Positions 16,334 through 25,561 of a stretch of 64,000 nt of DNA are shown piece by piece. The stretch comes from Pseudomonas lini. Lineage in GTDB: Bacteria; Pseudomonadota; Gammaproteobacteria; Pseudomonadales; Pseudomonadaceae. The notes under the pieces were generated by a model. The model saw nothing but the letters and a program-made list of their open reading frames with translations. It was not told the DNA's origin and did no database searches. Made by a program: the position numbers and the translations under genes. Each line of letters opens with the position of its first letter. The stretch's first letter is position 1. The stretch is from assembly GCF_001042905.1 (NCBI RefSeq), contig NZ_JYLB01000007.1, positions 248,001 to 312,000 on the forward strand, read 5' to 3'.

Positions 16334-17602
16334 ATGAAACAGATTCTTCCAACAACCGGTTCAGTGTTGTCCCTGGCGTTCGTCTCGATTTTTTCCAGTG
16401 GCGTGATGGCTGCCGAGGGAGGCTTCATCGAAGACACCACGGCCACCTTGCAGGCGCGTAACTATTACTTCAGCCGGGACTTCTCGGACATCGTCGGGGC
16501 CAATCAACAGTCGAAGGCCGAAGAGTGGGCGCAAGGCTTCATCCTCAACGTCAAATCCGGTTATACCCAGGGCCCGGTCGGTTTTGGTGTGGATGTCATT
16601 GGCCTGCTCGGCCTCAAGCTCGACAGCAGTCCGGACCGGGTCAACACCGGTTTGCTGCCGGTGCGCGATAACGGGCGCGCAGCGAATGAGTACAACCGTC
16701 TGGAAGGTGCGCTGAAGATGCGTTACTCCAAGACCGAGCTGAAAGTGGGTGAGTTGCAACCCAACGTGCCGGTGCTGGCCTTCAGCGATATCCGGTTGCT
16801 GCCGCCCAGCTATCAGGGCGCGAGCATCAGCTCCAATGAGATTGATGGGCTGACCTTGCAAGGTGGCCACTTGAATTCGACCAGCCTGCGCAACGAGGCC
16901 GGCGACGAAAAGATGCAAGCCATGCTCGGTCATGTACCGCAGCGTCAGGTCAGCAGCGATGGTTTCAACTTTGCTGGCGCCGATTACGCCTTCAATGACA
17001 AACGCAGCTCGGTCAGCGCCTGGTTCGGGCAACTGGAAGATATCTACAACCAGCGCTTTCTCGGCCTCAAGCACAGCGAGCCGATGGGCGACTGGACCCT
17101 GGGCGCCAACCTTGGCTATTACGATTCGCGTGAAGACGGCAAAAAGTTGCTGGGCAATATCGACAACCAGGCGTTCTTCTCCTTGCTGTCGGCCAAGCGC
17201 GGCGGCCACACGTTTTATGTCGGCTATCAGGGCATGTTCGGCGACAGCGCCTTCCCGCGAGTTTTTGCCAACATCTCGCCACTGGGCAATGAAGTGCCGA
17301 CCTACGAGTTTGCCTTCACCGATGAACGCTCCTGGCAGGCACGTTACGACTACGATTTCGCGGCCCTCGGCGTGCCGGGGCTGACCAGCACCGTGCGCTA
17401 CATCACCGGCAACAATGTCGATACCGGCAAAGGCTTTGAAGGCAAGGACCGCGAGCGCGATCTGGATATCGGCTATGTGCTGCAGAGCGGCAGTCTCAAA
17501 GGCCTCGGGATCCGTGTTCGCAACGTCATGGCGCGCTCCAACTACCGCAGCGATATCGACGAAAACCGCCTGATCCTCAGTTACACCTGGAAGCTGTTAT
17601 GA
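16334..17602 (+). CDS. benF: OprD-family outer membrane porin (BenF-like)
   Basis: 422 aa. A Sec signal peptide (about 1-27, ending GVMAA) is followed by GGFIEDTTATLQARNYYFSRDF, the classic OprD N-terminal block, and the C-terminal strand ends with LILSYTWKLL. Members form 18-strand channels for basic amino acids or aromatic acids (OccD/OccK). Position behind the BenK/BenE-like genes suggests benzoate uptake. The sequence before the ATG (CAATAAAAATAAGAG) contains an AAnAAnAA-type motif, so Hfq/Crc control is likely. It ends 11 bp from the convergent DUF2790 gene. Confidence 0.85.
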   Translation: MKQILPTTGSVLSLAFVSIFSSGVMAAEGGFIEDTTATLQARNYYFSRDFSDIVGANQQSKAEEWAQGFILNVKSGYTQGPVGFGVDVIGLLGLKLDSSPDRVNTGLLPVRDNGRAANEYNRLEGALKMRYSKTELKVGELQPNVPVLAFSDIRLLPPSYQGASISSNEIDGLTLQGGHLNSTSLRNEAGDEKMQAMLGHVPQRQVSSDGFNFAGADYAFNDKRSSVSAWFGQLEDIYNQRFLGLKHSEPMGDWTLGANLGYYDSREDGKKLLGNIDNQAFFSLLSAKRGGHTFYVGYQGMFGDSAFPRVFANISPLGNEVPTYEFAFTDERSWQARYDYDFAALGVPGLTSTVRYITGNNVDTGKGFEGKDRERDLDIGYVLQSGSLKGLGIRVRNVMARSNYRSDIDENRLILSYTWKLL

Positions 17603-17612
17603 ACCAGGGCGA

Positions 17613-17855
17613 TCACAGATCAGTGGTGCAGTCACCCATGACTTCGTACGTCACGCGATGGGTCTGGCCCTGATGATCGACATACTCCATGGTCGCAGGC
17701 ACAACCCCGCAGGCGGTTGCGGTGTTCGTCACTGAAACCACCTTGGCGATGTCCATCGGCTGCGCCGGGTTGTACGAGGTGGCGGCTGGCTCGTTGCCGG
17801 CGGCCAGGGCCGAGGTGGCGGCGAGGGTCAGAAACAGGCTGGTCAAGGTTTTCAT
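17613..17855 (-). CDS. DUF2790 small secreted protein
   Basis: 80 aa. The signal peptide (about 1-19, MKTLTSLFLTLAATSALAAG) precedes a short mature domain with the family pattern MDIAKVVSVTN...CGVVPATMEYVDHQG...VTYEVMGDC. Its two cysteines (about residues 49 and 76) could form a disulfide in the periplasm. DUF2790 proteins are common, often in several copies, in Pseudomonas; some are induced by metal or envelope stress, but no function is known to me. Convergent with the porin gene. Confidence 0.85.
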   Translation of the reverse strand: MKTLTSLFLTLAATSALAAGNEPAATSYNPAQPMDIAKVVSVTNTATACGVVPATMEYVDHQGQTHRVTYEVMGDCTTDL

Positions 17856-17981
17856 TTTTCTGTGCTCCGTGTCGATTCCGATGCTTGGATTTTAGTCTTT
17901 GCCCGCAATCGATAAAGGGGCCTGGGTCTGATTCAGCCTTGCAGGAAACGTAACAATCGCGGCCTCTTTTTGATTGTGTAG

Positions 17982-18007
17982 ATATCCGTTTCTTCGGTAA
18001 CGGATAT
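17982..18007. repeat. Perfect 9-bp inverted repeat in an intergenic region
   Basis: ATATCCGTT, an 8-nt spacer and AACGGATAT lie midway between the divergent DUF2790 and CbiM-like genes. No T run follows, so an operator is more likely than a terminator. The rest of 17856-18113 shows nothing clear. Confidence 0.45.
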
Positions 18008-18113
18008 GCCCCAATCGTAAAACGACCCTACGGAGCAAAGTCGAAGGGCGTACAAAGGGCGGTGTAGACTGAAGCCCTGTTCTCTTTCGGCAGACAAGGG
18101 AGTGTGCCCAGCC

Positions 18114-18803
18114 ATGATCGGTGCCGAGTTACTGTCCTCCGAAACCCTGACGGTGGGGTGGTTGATCTATGTACCGGTGCTGATCTGGGCTATTGCGCGA
18201 GCCCCTTGGGTCGAACTGTTCAGCGACAGCCGCCGTCAGCATCTGTTGTTCGGCACGGTGTTCGCGCTGTTCATGCTCTGGCTGGTGCGACGGGACTTCG
18301 ACACGGGCGTGTCCTATCACTTCATCGGCATGACGGCGGTGACATTACTGCTGGATTGGCCGTTGGCGATTGTCGGCGGGTTGGTCGCGCAAGCGGGATT
18401 GGTGCTGCTCGGTCGGCAGGACATGGCGGCCATGGGGGTCAATGGCGCGTTGCTGATTCTGCTGCCGGTGCTGATTACCGAGTGCTGCGCGATTCTGGTC
18501 GAGCGCGCGCAGCCGCGTAATCCTTTTGTGTACATCTTCTGTTCCGGTTTTTTTGCCGCTGCGTTGTCGGCCCTGTTGTGTTTGATTCTGGCGCTCACAT
18601 TGCTGTGGTACGACGAACGTTTCGCCATGCCCTATTGGCTGGAAGATTTTGTCGGTTATCTATGGCTGCTGATTTTTCCCGAAGCATTTATCAACGGCAT
18701 GGTGGTCAGCGCATTGGTGGTGTTCTGCCCCGAATGGCTGGAGACGTTCAATCGCACGCGCTACCTTTCGGCGCCCTGGAAGGACGACGATCCCAAATCT
18801 TGA
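18114..18803 (+). CDS. Energy-coupling-factor ABC transporter permease (CbiM-like, PF01891), orphan
   Basis: 229 aa from the ATG at 18114, with seven or so hydrophobic segments. It resembles the CbiM/NikM S-component fold for cobalt or nickel uptake (ISFEAFING-like end here LLIFPEAFINGMVVSAL). The usual partners CbiQ/NikQ and CbiO/NikO are not beside it. Family CbiM/NikM proteins depend on a conserved N-terminal Met-His metal site. Here the mature N-terminus is MIGAELLSS, so that site appears absent and metal transport is doubtful. Metal substrate unproven. Confidence 0.7.
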   Translation: MIGAELLSSETLTVGWLIYVPVLIWAIARAPWVELFSDSRRQHLLFGTVFALFMLWLVRRDFDTGVSYHFIGMTAVTLLLDWPLAIVGGLVAQAGLVLLGRQDMAAMGVNGALLILLPVLITECCAILVERAQPRNPFVYIFCSGFFAAALSALLCLILALTLLWYDERFAMPYWLEDFVGYLWLLIFPEAFINGMVVSALVVFCPEWLETFNRTRYLSAPWKDDDPKS

Positions 18804-18866
18804 TCCACATCAAATCCAAAAAACGTTGCCGAATCCATGCTCTGGAAAACCTTCAGGAGCAATGGC

Positions 18867-19082
18867 ATGAGTGTGTATGAGTGGGCCCGGCAGGAGTTGC
18901 GTCAGAGTCTGGATGTGGCGCAAGAGGTGGGCTTCGATCCGGGATTGAGCCTGCGCGCCTTGCTCAGTGCGGTGGTGCAGCAGAGCAAGGCGGTACGCAA
19001 TATCGAAGACCTGGCCGATGAGTTGCGGTTTCTCGCCGAGAACCTCGACGAGGGCCAGGACTATGGCTTTATGCGGCCCTGA
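18867..19082 (+). CDS. Small conserved pseudomonad protein, function unknown
   Basis: 71 aa from the ATG at 18867, chosen for its AGGAG ribosome-binding site; the frame could begin at 18837. The sequence is soluble, acidic and helix-rich (MSVYEWARQELRQSLDVAQE... ending DEGQDYGFMRP), with no signal peptide or metal motif. I do not recognise a named family. As far as I recall, P. aeruginosa has a hypothetical gene in the same place (next to yacG). It is convergent with yacG, 10 bp apart. Confidence 0.75.
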   Translation: MSVYEWARQELRQSLDVAQEVGFDPGLSLRALLSAVVQQSKAVRNIEDLADELRFLAENLDEGQDYGFMRP

Positions 19083-19091
19083 GGGGCGTGA

Positions 19092-19292
19092 TCAGTGACG
19101 CGGGTCGAAGTCTTCGCTGAACATTTCGTCCTCGGCATCCGGGCCCACCGGGATCTTGTGTTCTTCCGACGCCCAGGCGCCCAGGTCGATCAGTTTGCAA
19201 CGGTCCGAGCAGAACGGCCGGAATGTGTTCTCGGGGCTCCATTCGACAGGGGCGCCACAGGTTGGGCAATCGACGGTTGGGGTTTGGCTCAT
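19092..19292 (-). CDS. yacG: DNA gyrase inhibitor YacG, zinc-binding
   Basis: 66 aa. Zinc ligands CPTC (about 9-12) and CSDRC (about 28-32) form one Cys4 site, followed by KLIDLGAWASEEHKIP, the signature of YacG. It binds GyrB and inhibits DNA binding by gyrase. Its start overlaps the coaE stop by 4 bp, so coaE and yacG are coupled, as in other gammaproteobacteria. Confidence 0.95.
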   Translation of the reverse strand: MSQTPTVDCPTCGAPVEWSPENTFRPFCSDRCKLIDLGAWASEEHKIPVGPDAEDEMFSEDFDPRH

Positions 19293-19912
19293 GACTGGCC
19301 TCCACGCAAAGTAAGGTAAAAGTGATGCAGGCGTTCGACCTCGCTGTGCAGCCAGGCGAGGTCGCGGTCGTTGACCACCACATCGTCGGCATGGCTCACG
19401 CGGTCCTGTCGGCTGGACTGGGCCTTGAGGATCGCCTGGACCTGCTGTTCGCTGGTCTGGTCACGCTGCAGCGTGCGTTCGATCTGTAACTGTTCCGGAG
19501 CATCGATCACCAAAACCCGTTGGGTCATGGCGTACTGCCCGGACTCGATCAGCAGCGGCGAAACCAGAATCGCGTAAGACGATTGTGCCTTGGCCAGATG
19601 GTGGGTGATTTCTTCGGCGATCAGCGGATGCAGCAGTGCTTCGAGCCAGCGGCGTTCATCCGGCACTTCGAAGATCAGCTTGCGCAGCGCCGCGCGATCC
19701 AGTTGGCCGTCGGCTTGCAGCACGCCGGGGCCAAAGTGCTCGGCGATCTTCGCCAGTGCCGGGCGACCGGGTTCGACCACCCAGCGAGCCGCATGATCAG
19801 CGTCGACCACGTGCACACCCAGGTCGATAAAGTGTTGGGCGGCCGCGCTTTTGCCGCTGCCGATGCCGCCGGTAAGGCCGAGAATCCAGGGTTTTTCCAC
19901 AGGGGTATTCAT
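19289..19912 (-). CDS. coaE: Dephospho-CoA kinase
   Basis: 207 aa from the ATG at 19912, whose ATGA overlaps the pilD stop. It phosphorylates the 3'-OH of dephospho-CoA, the last step of coenzyme A synthesis. P-loop GLTGGIGSGKS is at about residues 12-22. VDADHAARWVVEPG is the substrate-binding block and HPLIAEEI the conserved lid region. Part of the pilB-pilC-pilD-coaE-yacG transcript. Upstream CoA genes panB/C/D are also in this window. Confidence 0.96.
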   Translation of the reverse strand: MNTPVEKPWILGLTGGIGSGKSAAAQHFIDLGVHVVDADHAARWVVEPGRPALAKIAEHFGPGVLQADGQLDRAALRKLIFEVPDERRWLEALLHPLIAEEITHHLAKAQSSYAILVSPLLIESGQYAMTQRVLVIDAPEQLQIERTLQRDQTSEQQVQAILKAQSSRQDRVSHADDVVVNDRDLAWLHSEVERLHHFYLTLRGGQS

Positions 19913-20781
19913 TTCAAACCGACAAACTGCCAATAGAAGCCGGTTATTTGACCACCCCAGAGCAAGGCAATCCAGCCGGAAATGGCCAGATAGGGGCCAA
20001 AGGGCAGCGGCGTCGAGGTTTTCGCATCCCGCAGGCGCAGCAAAATCACCCCGATGATGGCGCCCAGCAGCGATGACAGCAGGATGGTCAGCGGCAAGAT
20101 CTGCCAGCCGCCCCAAGCGCCAAGCATCGCCAAGAGCTTGAAGTCACCGTAGCCCATGCCGTCCTTGCCGGTGATCAGCTTGAACAGCCAGAACACCGTC
20201 CACAGCGCCATGTAGCCGGCCACCGCGCCCCAGAGCGCGTCATGCAGAGACACGAAGAGCCCGAAGCTGTTGACGATCAACCCCAGCCATATCAACGGTA
20301 GCACCAGCACGTCCGGCAACAGCTGGTGTTCGGCGTCGATCAGGCTCATCGCCAACAGGCCCCAGCTCAGGACCAGCACCATGCAGGCCTGCCAGCCGAA
20401 ACCGAAATGCCAGGCGACGAACGCCGACAGTACGCCGCAGGCCAGTTCGGTCAGCGGGTAACGTTTGCTGATCGGCGTCGCGCAGTTCGAGCATCGCCCA
20501 CGTAAAAACAGATAACTGAGTACGGGAATGTTTTCCCACGCTCGAATCCGATGGCCGCAGTCGGGGCACTCGGAGTGAGGCAGTATCAGGTTGTAAGCCG
20601 GGCCGGGGGCTTCGGGTGGCAAATCCAGGACGTCATGGGCTTGCAAGCGCCATTCACGCTCAAGCATTTTCGGCAGGCGCCAAACCACCACGTTGAGGAA
20701 ACTGCCGATCAGCAAGCCGATCACCAATGCGGTGATCGTAAAGGCCAGCGGGTCGAGACTCAAAAATTCGTTCACGGACAT
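19909..20781 (-). CDS. pilD: Prepilin peptidase/N-methyltransferase PilD
   Basis: 290 aa from the ATG at 20781. Membrane aspartyl protease that cleaves the leader of type IV prepilins and type II secretion pseudopilins, and methylates the new N-terminus. Zinc cysteines CPDC and CSNC lie in the N-terminal cytoplasmic loop (about 72-100). Catalytic Asp residues are in LIDAEHQLLPD and GYGDFKLLAMLGAWGG. About seven further membrane helices follow. It begins one base after the pilC stop and overlaps coaE by 4 bp. Confidence 0.97.
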   Translation of the reverse strand: MSVNEFLSLDPLAFTITALVIGLLIGSFLNVVVWRLPKMLEREWRLQAHDVLDLPPEAPGPAYNLILPHSECPDCGHRIRAWENIPVLSYLFLRGRCSNCATPISKRYPLTELACGVLSAFVAWHFGFGWQACMVLVLSWGLLAMSLIDAEHQLLPDVLVLPLIWLGLIVNSFGLFVSLHDALWGAVAGYMALWTVFWLFKLITGKDGMGYGDFKLLAMLGAWGGWQILPLTILLSSLLGAIIGVILLRLRDAKTSTPLPFGPYLAISGWIALLWGGQITGFYWQFVGLK

Positions 20782-20782
20782 A

Positions 20783-22000
20783 TCAGATCGCTGAGCCGAG
20801 TTGGAAGATGGGCAGGTACATCGCAACCACCAGGCCGCCGACGATAACCCCCAGCACCACCATGATGAAAGGCTCCATCAGACTGGTCAGGTTGTCGACC
20901 ATGTTATCCACTTCGTCCTCATAGAAACTCGCGACTTTGTCGAGCATGTCGTCCAGTGCGCCGGACTCTTCGCCGATGGCCGTCATCTGGATCGCCATGT
21001 TCGGAAAGATGCCGGAGGTGCGCATGGCAAAATTCAGCTGCATGCCGGTGGAAACATCCTGCTTGATGCGTAACACCGCTCGCTTGAACACGATGTTGCC
21101 GGTCGCGCCTGCCACTGAATCCAGGGCTTCGACCAGTGGCACCCCGGCGGCAAATGTCGTCGACAAGGTGCGGGCGTAACGGGCCACGGCGGACTTGTAC
21201 ATGAGCGCGCCAACCAACGGCAGTTTCAGCAGCCAGGTGTCCATCCGGTCCCGAAAGCCCGGGGACTTTTTAAAGGCATGGCGGACGCCGAAGACCAGCG
21301 CGCCCAGCATGCCGAGCACCATCCACCACCAGGCCTGCAGGAACTCCGACAAGCCGATGACCATCACGGTGAACCCTGGCAGCTCGGCGCCAAACCCCGA
21401 GAACACCGACTCGAACTGCGGCACAACCTTGACCAGCAGAATACCGGTCACAATGATCGCGACGAACACCACCGCCAGCGGGTAGGTCATGGCTTTCTTG
21501 ATCTTGGCCTTGAGGCTTTCGCTCTTTTCCTTGTAGGTCGCCACCCGTTCCAGCAAGGTATCCAGGGCGCCGGCCTGTTCGCCGGCATCCACCAGGTTGC
21601 AGTACAGCTCATCGAAATACTGGGGCTTTTTGCGCAGGGCGGCGGCGAAACTGTTACCGGCCGCGACTTCCTGTTTCACCTCGTCCACCAGCTTGCGCAT
21701 GTTCGGGTTGTCGAAGCCCTCGCCGATAATGTCGAACGATTGCAGCAGCGGTACGCCGGCTTTCATCATGGTCGCCATCTGCCGGGTAAACAGGGCAATG
21801 TCCAGGGCCTTGATGCGTTTGCCGGCACTGAAAATGGACGCGGTTTTTTTCCGCACCTTGCCCGGGTTGATCCCTTGCTTGCGTAACTGAGCCTTGATCA
21901 GCGCGGGATTCTGGCCGGTCAATTCGCCGGTCATTCTTGTGCCTTTTTTGTCTGTGCCTTCCCAGGCATATACGCTTATTTTCGCTGCTTTGACCGCCAT
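20783..22000 (-). CDS. pilC: Type IV pilus inner-membrane platform protein PilC
   Basis: 405 aa of the GspF/PilC family, with two repeated GspF domains (about 70-195 and 275-397), each ending in membrane helices. The N-terminal signature is VYAWEGTDKKGTRMTGE, with VPLLQSFDIIGEG and VPLVEALDSVAGATGN in the two repeats. It couples the PilB motor to pilin assembly. It follows pilB after 2 bp and precedes pilD. Confidence 0.96.
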   Translation of the reverse strand: MAVKAAKISVYAWEGTDKKGTRMTGELTGQNPALIKAQLRKQGINPGKVRKKTASIFSAGKRIKALDIALFTRQMATMMKAGVPLLQSFDIIGEGFDNPNMRKLVDEVKQEVAAGNSFAAALRKKPQYFDELYCNLVDAGEQAGALDTLLERVATYKEKSESLKAKIKKAMTYPLAVVFVAIIVTGILLVKVVPQFESVFSGFGAELPGFTVMVIGLSEFLQAWWWMVLGMLGALVFGVRHAFKKSPGFRDRMDTWLLKLPLVGALMYKSAVARYARTLSTTFAAGVPLVEALDSVAGATGNIVFKRAVLRIKQDVSTGMQLNFAMRTSGIFPNMAIQMTAIGEESGALDDMLDKVASFYEDEVDNMVDNLTSLMEPFIMVVLGVIVGGLVVAMYLPIFQLGSAI

Positions 22001-22002
22001 GT

Positions 22003-23703
<1,701 letters not shown>

Positions 23704-23864
23704 TGGGATTCCGGACGCAGGCGGTTAATGTCTTATAGCCTAGTCAAGCAGTGGAACCAAACCAGCCGGGGTGAGGTGACAAAAAGTGTCAGATAGTGCG
23801 GATCCTTGGGGTAGGAAAGGTCTTTAGCGTGATCTCGCGCCCCGCAGGCAGGGGCGCGCGCGGC

Positions 23865-23881
23865 TTGGCATGACCTGTGCT
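23865..23881 (+). promoter_or_regulatory. Sigma-54 promoter of pilA
   Basis: TTGGCATGACCTGTGCT matches the sigma-54 -24/-12 pattern, with GG and GC exactly 10 bp apart. It lies about 50 bp before the pilA ATG. In Pseudomonas pilA is known to be RpoN-dependent and activated by PilR. The rest of 23704-23929 contains no gene. Confidence 0.85.
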
Positions 23882-23929
23882 GTGCCTTGTTCAGATCATG
23901 AGATTTCGACTCATGCATGGAGCCTGTCT

Positions 23930-24340
23930 ATGAAAAATCAAAATGGTTTTACCCTGATTGAACTGCTGATCGTGGTGGCGATCATCGGGATTCTGGCAAC
24001 GTTCGCATTGCCGCAGTATTCGAAGTACCAGGCGCGGGCGAAAGTAACCGCTGCCCTTGCAGAAATTTCGGCACTGAAAGTGCCTTTCGAAGACATCATC
24101 AACCAGGGCACTAACCCCACCCTCGCACTGATCGGCGGTACGGTGACCACCGGTAATTGCACGATTACGGCATCGGGTACCGCCGCTGACGGTGCAGGCA
24201 CTATTGGCTGCACGATTCTCAACGCTCCAGGGCCGGTGCTCAGCAAAACCATTACGCTTACACGTACACTCACCGGTGGCTGGACATGTGCCACCACGGC
24301 TGAACAGGAATACGCGCCTAAAGGCTGCACTGGCGCCTGA
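23930..24340 (+). CDS. pilA: Major type IV pilin PilA
   Basis: 136 aa from the ATG at 23930. A six-residue leader MKNQNG is cut before Phe+1, giving FTLIELLIVVAIIGIL with Glu at +5: a type IVa prepilin processed by PilD. The C-terminal disulfide loop is formed by the Cys in GGWTCATTAEQEY and the Cys in PKGCTGA. The middle region is Thr/Ala/Gly-rich and variable, as expected for a surface antigen. A strong terminator follows, giving a single-gene unit divergent from pilBCD. Confidence 0.95.
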   Translation: MKNQNGFTLIELLIVVAIIGILATFALPQYSKYQARAKVTAALAEISALKVPFEDIINQGTNPTLALIGGTVTTGNCTITASGTAADGAGTIGCTILNAPGPVLSKTITLTRTLTGGWTCATTAEQEYAPKGCTGA

Positions 24341-24360
24341 TCCATTTTCATCCTTCAAAG

Positions 24361-24392
24361 GCCCCGCGTTCCACGACGCGGGGCATTTTTTT
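24361..24392 (+). terminator. Rho-independent terminator of pilA
   Basis: GCCCCGCG and CGCGGGGC form an 8-bp GC stem around TTCCACGA, followed by ATTTTTTT. It starts 20 bp after the stop. Confidence 0.93.
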
Positions 24393-24472
24393 GCTCGGCA
24401 TTTAAGGGCGATTTAGATAATCAAGAAAATCCCGACAATTCATGGCCTTAGGCCTGCGTTAAAACCCGCAAG

Positions 24473-24510
24473 TTGCATGTAGATAATTTCGTAGTCATGC
24501 AATTTGCATG
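24473..24510 (+). promoter_or_regulatory. TTGCATG repeats: candidate enhancer for the sigma-54 promoter downstream
   Basis: TTGCATG at 24473-24479 is followed by a perfect palindrome, CATGCAA-T-TTGCATG, at 24496-24510. The palindrome is about 65 bp upstream of the -24 element at 24574, a normal distance for an enhancer-binding activator. The region is AT-rich, unlike its neighbours. The activator is unknown. Confidence 0.5.
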
Positions 24511-24573
24511 ATTTCGAAAGTCACCTATTTTTATAAGCTGTTGATTTGCAAGTATTTATTTTTTATCGAGTCG

Positions 24574-24590
24574 TTGGCACAGCGTTCGCA
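24574..24590 (+). promoter_or_regulatory. Sigma-54 promoter candidate of the BON-domain gene
   Basis: TTGGCACAGCGTTCGCA fits the -24/-12 consensus closely, with GG and GC 10 bp apart. It lies about 65 bp before the ATG at 24656. Confidence 0.72.
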
Positions 24591-24655
24591 CTATCTCCTG
24601 TAACCCTGCTGACAAGACACGCAGCAGACTTTCCAGAAATACAGGAGTTACTCGT

Positions 24656-25012
24656 ATGAAGAAGTTCGCTATCGCTGCCGCTACTGCTACCGCGTTGACC
24701 CTGACCATGGCCAACGCTGCATTTGCACAGACCACCCAAGCGACTCAGGCACCCATGATGCTGGCCGCCGGTGAAGTTACTGAAGCGAAAGAGGATGTTT
24801 CCGATACCTGGATCACGACCAAAGTCAAAGCAGACCTGGTAACCGAAAAAGGCATCCCAGGCACCGACATCAAAGTCGAAACCAACAAAGGCGTTGTTTC
24901 CCTGTCTTCCATGACTGTTCTGACAGACGCTCAGAAAACAACCGCCGTGGCTATCGCCAAGAACATCAAAGGTGTCAAAGCGGTGTCCGCTGACGGCCTG
25001 AAATCCGAGTAA
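24656..25012 (+). CDS. Periplasmic BON-domain protein (OsmY-like)
   Basis: 118 aa. Signal peptide (about 1-24, ending NAAFA), then a short linker and a single BON domain (about 50-118): DTWITTKVKADLVTEKGI, then IKVETNKGVVSLSS and the end GVKAVSADGLKSE. BON domains are thought to attach to phospholipid or envelope surfaces, and OsmY is their best-known member (osmotic stress, chaperone-like). Here only one domain is present. Good ribosome-binding site (CAGGAG). The sigma-54-type promoter upstream is unusual for such a gene. Confidence 0.88.
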   Translation: MKKFAIAAATATALTLTMANAAFAQTTQATQAPMMLAAGEVTEAKEDVSDTWITTKVKADLVTEKGIPGTDIKVETNKGVVSLSSMTVLTDAQKTTAVAIAKNIKGVKAVSADGLKSE

Positions 25013-25177
25013 GACAAGGCTTCTCGCCTGGACCGGGAGAAGGTGCGGTAGACGGGCCGAGTCATACGTCTGCCGCTACTTGAGAGTTCATGCGAAGGCC
25101 ACAAGGACGTGGCCATTACAGGCCCCGGCATCCGTGTCGGGGCCTGTTCTATTTTGGGGAACAAAGATCAAAAGAAA

Positions 25178-25261
25178 GATCAAAAGATCGCAGCCTTCGG
25201 CAGCTCCTACATGGGAATGAGTACACCTGTAGGAGCTGCCGAAGGCTGCGATCTTTTGATC
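25178..25261. repeat. Inverted repeat, GATCGCAGCCTTCGGCAGC family
   Basis: GATCAAAAGATCGCAGCC... at 25178-25211 is repeated inverted at 25228-25261 (34-bp arms, perfect). The same family occurs at 31823-31906 and, with an altered core, at 57995-58093. It ends 3 bp before the DUF2845 stop. The rest of 25013-25264 shows nothing else. Confidence 0.92.
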
Positions 25262-25264
25262 TGT

Positions 25265-25561
25265 TCAGTTGCCACGCTTGCTGGTGATTCGAACCAGCCG
25301 GTTTCCTTCAAAGCGCAGGTACTGGTACATCCCGCTGTTGGGCCCGTAGGTCCATTCCTCGACCTGAAACTCTTCCCGCCGATTGGCGCTGCGCTTGTAG
25401 CCCAACACGTCGCGGGCAACAGGCTCTCCGCATTTTTGCAGCACTTCGTCGGCCCTGTCCCCGACGCTAATCAATTGACTACCGCAGCGCAAGGTGTCGG
25501 CCGCCGCTGCCTGGCCGGCAATCAGCATCAGAGCCAGGCTCAAAAGCCAGCGAGTGCCCAT
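25265..25561 (-). CDS. DUF2845 small periplasmic protein
   Basis: 98 aa from the ATG at 25561, which overlaps the DUF748 stop (TGATG), so it is translationally coupled to that gene. A signal peptide (about 1-20, ending GQAAA) is followed by DTLRCGSQLISVGDRADEVLQKCGEP, the DUF2845 block with two cysteines likely to form a disulfide. The C-terminus has YQYLRFEGNRLVRI. Function unknown. Confidence 0.85.
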   Translation of the reverse strand: MGTRWLLSLALMLIAGQAAAADTLRCGSQLISVGDRADEVLQKCGEPVARDVLGYKRSANRREEFQVEEWTYGPNSGMYQYLRFEGNRLVRITSKRGN

